From: Branchiostoma floridae
Lineage: Eukaryota > Chordata > Leptocardii > Amphioxiformes > Branchiostomatidae
Assembly: GCF_000003815.2 (NCBI RefSeq)
Contig: NC_049986.1
Location: 12,965,876 to 13,029,875, forward strand
Length of the DNA: 64,000 nucleotides
Direction: 5' to 3'
The position numbers and the translations under genes were made by a program. Position 1 is the stretch's first letter; every line of letters begins with the position of its first letter. Below are positions 58,201 through 64,000 of this stretch, piece after piece. The notes beneath the pieces were generated by a model. The model did no database searches. It was given only the letters and a program-made list of their open reading frames with translations, and had not been told where the DNA came from.

Positions 58201-61200
58201 CAAACATTTTGACAACGTCTTTTGTTAATTTATGGCATGGGAAACTAGACCCACACATGTCTGATCACAATTCACACAACTTTTTTCTCGCCACTTACCT
58301 TCTAATTTAGGAAAAACGAATGCCTGGAAAGTAATGACTCCAATGATTTGAAATTTGGAGGATATTGATAAAAGACTTCATACTATGAAGTTGTGCCTGA
58401 AAATCTGAGTTGTGCTTGTTATTTCTTGGTGAGGCAAAGAACTTATTGAACCCCCCTCGTATCTTGGCGTTAGATTGATGTATTACGGAGGTGTGTGCTT
58501 ATAATTATGCTCAGGGCTGTTCGTACAGAAAGAAGCTAGATCATTCCCTGTTGTGTTGTTCCTACCCAGGAAGAGGTCGTTAAAATGTAGAATGAAACTC
58601 CCAAAGCAAGGTCTGCAATTATATAGTAATCCAGCGGTTTATATGCAAACACAAGGGCCGTTAACAGCGTTTCGATGGACGTTATATTGTGCCCTGTGGC
58701 GATGTTACAATTAAAGAGGGCATTAATCTTAACGTGGACTGGGCATTTACAGCGTCATCCGACTTTAAACTGTACGATCGTATAGCGACTGGTCGTAAAA
58801 CTGAAGATACTGTGACAGTTCTTACTAATCTTCGCCATCTTGTCCAGGATCTGATATAGAGTCTCGCTGAACATCTCCATGCTAAACAGATATTTGACAG
58901 TTTGGAATATATATACGATTACTCCTCTAATAGTGAGGTAAACACTTTGTGTAAGTTACAAACATGTAACATCCATATGACCAGCGATGACAGAAATAGT
59001 CATTAATCGTACATGACGGGTCAGGTCATGAGGTCAATGGAAGAAGCTACTAATTCACGGGGAGGTATTGCTTTTGGTCTGTCTCTTTGTCTGTGTTTCG
59101 CAGTTATACATTTTTATATGCTAATCACGTTCACCGTAGAGTGACAGGAAGTCATAGATAGACACATGTAATGTTGATGAAAAAAGTTTTTCCAAATGAG
59201 CTACAATTAAACCAAACATACTAGAAATGTGTCACGGAGTCATGAGATCTTCGCACCATTGTTATCGTTTAAGATATCAACATCTCACGATGATCCCAGC
59301 GAGTGCAATTCCAGAGAACGTGCATCTGATACCTCTATGATTTAAGAATGGATAGCGGTGACAGCCGAAAGGTCCGCGGTAGGTCACCATTCGTTCTGCT
59401 CGAAATGGCAAAATCAATATCTAACCACGAAGGCCGTTCAGTACACAGGACAGGGACGGCCAGAAAACCTACCGGTAAATTGTGCAACCGGCTGCGTTCA
59501 TTCAATTATATGTTTGAAAGATGTTCAGCCGCGTGTGCCACAAATTGGAATATACGATTACTCCTTTAAATCAAGTCATAACAAGATAACTGAGTTATTT
59601 CTATGGTGTCTATGTTTTTCAGATAAACATTTCTTGCATTGATATCTACTATCAAGAAATGGCCATTAGGAGAAAATAACATGACGTCACAAGTGCCACG
59701 TAAGTGCATGTGAATTGGACCCGACATTGTTTAATGAATGAATGAATGAATGAATGAAGACCTTTATTGTACATACATACCCATTGGGTTCAGTACAGTT
59801 CGCAACAAGATATACATGGAATATGTACGATGAATCTACAATACTCAAGAATCGTATTCTACTACGTGAATTCGACTTCTTCTAGGTTCTTTGTGATATT
59901 GAAAATATAGAAACAGATATGCTCTATAAGTAAAGGTTTGTCTAAATTCATAAGGAATATAAATTTGTCTATATTACTTAGTTGTATGAAGTGGGGGAAC
60001 ATGGGGTCTATCAGTCTATAGAGTTCAGCTCTCTCTTTCTTGTAAAAACTAATAGCACGGGTAGTTTTCGGCTGACTGCAGACGTGCTAGTAATTTCTGT
60101 TGTTAGCGACCGTATCTCTATTGTGTGTGACATGGCACGAAATGGTTATGTCACGGATATTCAGATAAAATACAGCCAAATCAAATATGCCAAGTACACC
60201 AGTCATGGATAGCAGGTAGGGAGATCGTGTTTGCACATTTTGTCACCTGCGATCAGTTTTCAGATTGTGTAAATCTCGACATGACTCTAGTGATAGACTT
60301 TGAATACTTAATGTCACGTTTTGTCTGCAGAGCACCGTAGATATGGGTAATAAAATACAGGCGTCTTTTATCATGGAATTAGGTTTAGGCTTGGATCGTA
60401 AATCGTCCATTGAGGAAACTACTAAGGATGGTAATATCGCTTGGCTCAGGGCTGATGATGTCATGTTATGATAGTTGCTATACATTATGGACGTTAGAAG
60501 AATGTAATGAAATCAAGTTCAGTCGAACGGAGGGGGAAATATTGATGGAATATATCATTCTGGGACATGTTGACTATTTGCTATGGGCGTTTCTGCCCGG
60601 AGAGTATGGTATAATCCTAGTAGGTGAAAGTTGCGTTTAGATGAAATAAGCAGTGATGATTATGTAGAAATTCTAACTCTTAAATGATTTATGGTTTATA
60701 TATTAACGGAAGCTGTTTATGTTATTCTATGGGAAGTGTTGTTTCAAATACATCCCAAACAATATATCAAAATATGTTGTTTGGTGCATTCATTTAATCT
60801 AGTGATGAAGTCGGTAAAATCGTTACCAAGTCAATTCTATCTTAAATAGAAAAAGAGTTTGTCTCACACACCAATTCTTTCAAAACTGGCCCCCCCCCCA
60901 AGTTGAAACATGTTTTATTACTCGGTGTAGAGGCCCTGTCGTCACACTGTAAGGCAGACGAATGGTGGATCTATTCCCAAGAACGTGTGCTCCCCTAGGA
61001 CAAGACAAGTTACACCTCTCCATGGCACGGTGATACTGTCATGGGAGTCACGCCTGTCATAGTGGTGTCAAAATCCCCGCCGTGACGCTGACATGATTAG
61101 ACTGGGGACCGTGAGAGGAGAATTCTGTATGATTCTGATACGATAAACCCTTCTCCCATGGTGGCGGATCTATATCACTATCACGAAGACATGAAATTGC

Positions 61201-62132
61201 ATCGGACTTAGTGACAACTGAATCTATGCATTATTTACTGGGGTTGGGTAGAAAATGAAGAGATGTAGCAAGAGACATCATGTCATAGATAGATGTCGTC
61301 TCGATCGCACGATTAAAATTCCAATAAAATATAGATACAGATAAACAGTGACTTGACGGGACAGATCTAAGAGTAAAGGATGTAAATTCAAAACACGTAT
61401 GGAGCTGACACAGCTAAGAAAATACAGTCAAATGCAACAAGTGGTGTACGTGTACATGTCTGTATTCGTAAGAAGTATTTCCCCATACTGAACGAATACG
61501 TTTTCAGTTCCAAGCGAAGTTACGTATTCAGTACCAAGGACAGTACCAATGTGGTTTCAGTACTAAAGCGGTTGTTAAGCTGCGCAAAGCGCCAAACGAA
61601 AGAACAGATAAAAACATAGCACCGATATTAGGCTAAGTCCCTGTTTTTTTTCCCGGGAGATAGCATGGCAATACGTGCAAGTGATCCGTGCCGAGAGAAA
61701 GGCGCCGTAGGTCCCGTCGTCTAAGATGAACCGTATGCGTGTCGTGTGTCCGCACTCGTGTCTTCGGAAGAAAATCCTGCTATCAACAGGTCTTTGCAGA
61801 AGCCCGCTAATTAGCAGCACGGCTGATGCCACCGGACGCGGCGGCACAGGTTAATGATGTGCACCGCATGAAGCCACATGGGCACTGCGCTCAGGTGCGT
61901 GCAGCTGCAACCATTAATGTCGAACTTTTCAACATCTATTAGTTACTCTTATATCTGTGGAAGTCAACAAAACATTTGTTACAAATAGGAGAAAGCAACA
62001 TTTTCCTACCTTCATGGATGTGTATTGCCGAAGTCTCCGCCTTTTTAAGTAGATACAGAGCAAGGCGATGGCTATGCAGAGCAGCATGAGCGGTAACACC
62101 ACGTACACTGCCACCTTCCATCCTGCCACCAT
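40279..62132 (-). CDS. synaptotagmin with degenerate C2B loop (SYT12-like)
   Basis: Six coding exons on the minus strand: 62132-62010, 54456-54324, 48665-48541, 48207-47788, 46694-46574 and 40592-40279, giving 411 aa in agreeing phases. Residues 7-28 form the membrane anchor, followed by KRRRLR. A Ser-rich linker comes next, then C2A (about 135-255; SGTADPYFKISVLPDEP, DYDQFSRDECVG) and C2B (about 272-400; LPTAERLTIVILKARGL, DPYVKV, GKRLKKKKT, WHCLQ). C2A retains most Ca2+ ligands, with two Asp replaced by Glu. The three loop-3 ligands of C2B are replaced (HENRFGQNQ). Length and order fit the family. The short lumenal end and LPTAERLT recall SYT12, but subtype needs a tree. The exon extends upstream to 62152 after TTACAG, so an upstream exon exists. 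Synaptotagmins act in membrane trafficking and exocytosis. Exon 2 is preceded by a splice-acceptor array. Confidence 0.92.
42515..42586 (-). pseudogene. tRNA-like relic (Tyr-GUA-like loop)
   Basis: On the minus strand, TAGCTCAGTGGTA (A box) and the T-arm CCGGC-TTCGATT-CCCGG (B box) are spaced as in a 72-nt tRNA. The anticodon loop reads TTGTAAT (GUA), and a T5 run follows. The acceptor, D and anticodon stems pair poorly, so it is not a working tRNA. It lies in the last synaptotagmin intron. Confidence 0.5.
43860..44300. repeat. degenerate tandem repeat, about 135-141 bp period
   Basis: The anchor CTTTCAAAAT(A/G)TATATTTACGACG recurs at 43861, 43995 and 44136, and in altered form at 44276. Linked blocks GGATTCTGTGTAATG and AGCAGATGAATTGAAGC recur too. 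Weaker relatives appear back to about 43580. It lies in a synaptotagmin intron and is non-coding. Confidence 0.75.
45601..45726. mobile_element. foldback MITE, TTAGYCTGGTATCCAGC ends
   Basis: A near-perfect inverted repeat: TTAGTCTGGTATCCAGC at the left and GCTGGATACCAGGCTAA at the right, continuing through TATTATAGCTCC and CTCTTCTGTCCTC over about 50 bases per arm. No convincing target duplication was found. It lies in a synaptotagmin intron. Confidence 0.8.
48294..48432. repeat. (ACTC)n microsatellite
   Basis: About 139 bases of nearly pure CACT repeats with a few CA and GC interruptions, in the intron before the C2A exon of the synaptotagmin. Confidence 0.98.
51839..52063. mobile_element. 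MITE with CTAGTCTC ends
   Basis: The element at 51845-52057 begins CTAGTCTC and ends GAGACTAG. The flanks GTCTTC (51839-51844 and 52058-52063) are identical. Inner arms share CAGAC and a decayed AGGGAA/TTCCCT segment. It differs from the 9-bp-TSD family. It lies in a synaptotagmin intron. Confidence 0.65.
53885..54185. other. assembly gap (301 N)
   Basis: Run of N in a synaptotagmin intron, close to exon 2 and its repeat array; possibly caused by repeats. Confidence 0.99.
54457..55270 (-). repeat. 35-bp minisatellite duplicating a synaptotagmin 3' splice site
   Basis: Read on the minus strand each unit contains CTAACTAAC, then CTGTTCCCGTTCCCAG, then AAGG, i.e. branch-point-like sequence, pyrimidine-rich tract, AG and the first exon bases. 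The last copy is the real acceptor of exon 2 (CCCAG|AAGGCC at 54457/54456). About 20 copies follow upstream. Those within about 500 bp of the exon are nearly identical at 35-36 bp, and those beyond about 54950 are diverged and shortened. A MITE interrupts the array at 55110-55210. Confidence 0.95.
55101..55219. mobile_element. MITE, 9-bp-TSD foldback family (copy 6), inside the synaptotagmin array
   Basis: The element at 55110-55210 starts TACTCTCCAAGCAGAGGC and ends CCTCTGCTTAGAGACTA. Flanks GTTAGTTAG (55101-55109) and GTTAATTAG (55211-55219) match at 8 of 9. GTTAGTTAG occurs once in a normal array unit, so the empty site is visible nearby. Confidence 0.92.
57246..57560 (+). mobile_element. 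tRNA-derived SINE
   Basis: The head has an A box (TAGCTCAACTGGTAG) and a B box (CTGGTTCAATTCTGG) separated by an enlarged arm in which CTCACAGTTGCA is mirrored by GTAACTGTGAG. The body contains CTTTCGGAAGGGACGTATAA and AGGGTCCCGTG, typical of SINE bodies, and continues through CTAGCAGCCCTCTG to an A-rich end. It lies in a synaptotagmin intron, directly next to a larger foldback element. Confidence 0.75.
57577..58461. mobile_element. composite foldback element with mariner-like TA target
   Basis: Outer ends CGAGGGGGGTTCAATAAGTT and its complement bound 57579-58459, flanked by TA on both sides. Outer arms match for about 150-200 bases (AAGAACTTATTGAACC, CCAATGATTTG, TGCCTGGAAAGTAATGAC). The centre is a second inverted pair (TAACGTTACTGGGTGTCGCC...), around an internal end-like segment CGTGGGGTTATCAATAAG related to the outer end. 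TA targets and these ends suggest a Tc1/mariner-type, non-autonomous nested or rearranged element; no transposase frame remains. Confidence 0.7.
59733..59860 (-). mobile_element. LINE 3' tail with (CATT)n end
   Basis: On the minus strand GAACCCAATGGGTATG is followed by TGTACAATAAAGG and then (CATT)n, the same layout as the tails at 9008 and 22183. It is an orphan 3' end of a CR1/L2-like LINE in a synaptotagmin intron. Confidence 0.55.
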
Positions 62133-62152
62133 GTTTAACCGAGTGCACTGTT

Positions 62153-64000
62153 CTGTAAGACACAGACAAATCACGTTACGCCGACAGGGAAGTACCATTT
62201 CAACTCCGCAGAAGGGATTGGGAAAGAAAAGGGGTGGATCATTACGCTATGAGAAAGAGATCCCAGTGGTCTTAATTCCCATACATAAATCATATCTTGT
62301 ACCCGAGTGACTATTACTCAAGCGATAGCAACAGTCGACATGATAACCATTTGTTTTAAGTATTAAGTGCTTCTCCGGTAACGTCGGAGGATTTGCCGTA
62401 ATGTTCACCCTGACGTCAGAGAACAAGTATTGGTTATTTCTTGTTGACGTAAATTGCAAATCACTGCGGACAACAAGATGCGGCGTTTCAAGAAGCACCC
62501 GCTTGACCAGCAACCGTTACGTCTTCTGTGGGCACATCCGGGTTCTCTGACGTTTCATCCGGGCACTTCTAGGTCTTGTTATTCAAGTACCATCAAACGT
62601 GCAATCATTTTAATGAGAAAAACATGTACGGTTTCTTCCGTCAAATCATCTATCAGTTTATTTCTGAAGCCAGGAGTTTCATTTCTTTAATTGCAAATAC
62701 ATGACTTTGTGATCACCTAAAACTCTAGAATCTAATAATGATAAATATATCTGCTGTTATGCTTGATCAGTCTTGACAGTGTTTGTGCAAGCTACAATCA
62801 GTTGGCAATTAAAGAGAGAAAAATAACTTGCGAAACGGTACAGGTCACAGGTCATACCGGTCGTGTGTCATGTATACAACATCACAACAACACAAGTACT
62901 GCCAGATGAAGTAACTAGTGATAAAAGTAGTTTTTATCAGGGTTTTCTTGTAAACGTCTCCCCTGAATTTACGTGGACCGGTCCCTACGATAATATAACA
63001 ATTAGTATGGTAACAGCAGATCGCAATCAGCAGCCCCTGGGGCAGAGTCTGCCGCCGCACGTCTGACAGATCACTCCAACCTCACGGGAGGTTTGCCAAC
63101 TGTTGAACACGGGGTCATGTTCGCCAATATGTGACTTGCTTTGCAAGTGACTTTCGTGTAATCCATAACCTGCCCAGTAATTGTACATATAATCAAATGA
63201 ATTCTTTAATAGAAAACTCTGAGAGGAATGTGAAAACTATTAGGCAGCCTCCGATTATCATTCATATTCTGTTGCTGTTAAAATCAAACAATAAATGATG
63301 TTATGGATATTGATACATATGTTACATTCTGCAGTGCAGCTGTCATTGTTTTCTTTTTTTTTGGGGGGGGGGTACTTTTCAGCGTCAGAAAACGACATAC
63401 TTCCCAAAGAATAATCATTTGTTGTAAAGCTCCCAATAGATATTTGAATCAGTTCAAACTTTCCATAGCAGTTTCCCGTTTCATGAAAGTATAAGCTAAT
63501 CAGCAATCTTCGTTCCCGAGACAGCAGTAACGTTAATGACATGCAAAGTGGGACTGGTATGATTTTATATCTATATAGATCATTCTTATAGATCACCTCA
63601 CATATACTTCTTTATTACATGGAAGTCGTGTTTTTACATAGCAAACGTAGTTTTCCCCAAGACGTGATTTTTCCAGATAAGATAAGAATATCCCGGAAGC
63701 ACAATTGTCAGCACGCCATTGACAATCAACGACACATAAAACGACCGTCAATTATCATACTGAATCAAAACATATAAATTTGCGTTCATATATATGAAGT
63801 TTGCCTCGGGAGGGATATTCTTTTCTACTTTTGCGCCCAAACATTTCTTCAACCATTTACCCCAGCCTACTGCAACTGATAATTGATTATGACGTTTTCA
63901 GCCTTTGTGTGGAGCATTTGATCGTGAAAAATGTGGCAATAAATACTGCTAGTAATGCTTATTAATGACTTTCTGTTGAACCCTTTTGACCTGTTCCTGT
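62153..64000. other. upstream flank of synaptotagmin
   Basis: Acceptor TTACAG ends the intron before the first coding exon at 62153, so a 5' UTR exon is expected in or beyond this stretch; it could not be placed. Apart from the CRE pair no feature was recognised. Confidence 0.4.
62411..62452. promoter_or_regulatory. pair of CRE sites upstream of the synaptotagmin first coding exon
   Basis: A perfect TGACGTCA at 62411-62418 and TGACGTAA at 62445-62452, about 260-300 bases upstream of the first coding exon. CREB control would suit a neuronal gene, but the transcription start is unknown. Confidence 0.4.

Noticed and set aside
63355..63372. T-run followed by a G9 run, and the C10 run at about 60890
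   Set aside because: Homopolymers without further structure; no run of four G-tracts to suggest a G-quadruplex.

Overview
This is a eukaryotic, intron-rich window of about 40% GC, with two runs of N (100 and 301 bases) marking assembly gaps. Gene content and style (single-copy genes matching whole vertebrate families, short introns full of small foldback elements, tRNA-headed SINEs and CR1/L2-like LINE tails) point to an invertebrate chordate, most likely an amphioxus (Branchiostoma). No prokaryotic, viral or CRISPR features were seen.

Layout. Six protein-coding genes can be assembled exon by exon with phases that agree: (1) 866-3135 (+), a transmembrane protein with four LDL-receptor class A repeats and a tail with PPxY and PTAP motifs; (2) 5137-10228 (-), lysosomal sialidase NEU1, 8 exons, 386 aa; (3) 13253-14143 (+), a single-exon IER2/IER5-family immediate-early gene with SRF, NF-kB and CREB-type sites around it; (4) 25834-31891 (+), FBXW5, 7 coding exons, 772 aa; (5) 34253-38705 (-), a single-vWA, mucin-stalk membrane protein, 7 exons, 431 aa; (6) 40279-62132 (-), a synaptotagmin, 6 coding exons, 411 aa. 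Genes 1/2 and 4/5 converge tail to tail. These genes form no operon or pathway. NEU1, an IER gene and FBXW5 lying side by side is best read as ancestral chordate linkage, because their human relatives sit on the chromosomes of the MHC paralogon (6p, 1q, 9q, 19p).

Between IER and FBXW5 lies about 11 kb with no protein gene. It holds a tandem cluster of four candidate RNA polymerase III RNA genes at 22.4-24.35 kb. Each has A and B boxes, an oligo-T terminator, a pairing 5'/3' end and a TATTGCACA motif at a fixed distance upstream. They look like vault RNAs, but the class is not proven.

The most unusual observation is that three different genes each carry a minisatellite that starts at an exon border and multiplies the splice site itself. 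FBXW5 has 12 extra copies of a 5' splice site (73-bp unit), NEU1 has 5 extra copies of a 5' splice site (36-bp unit), and the synaptotagmin has about 20 copies of a complete 3' splice site with branch-point-like sequence (35-bp unit). A family of foldback MITEs with 9-bp target duplications has at least six copies here. Two of them landed inside these arrays, where neighbouring units show the empty site.
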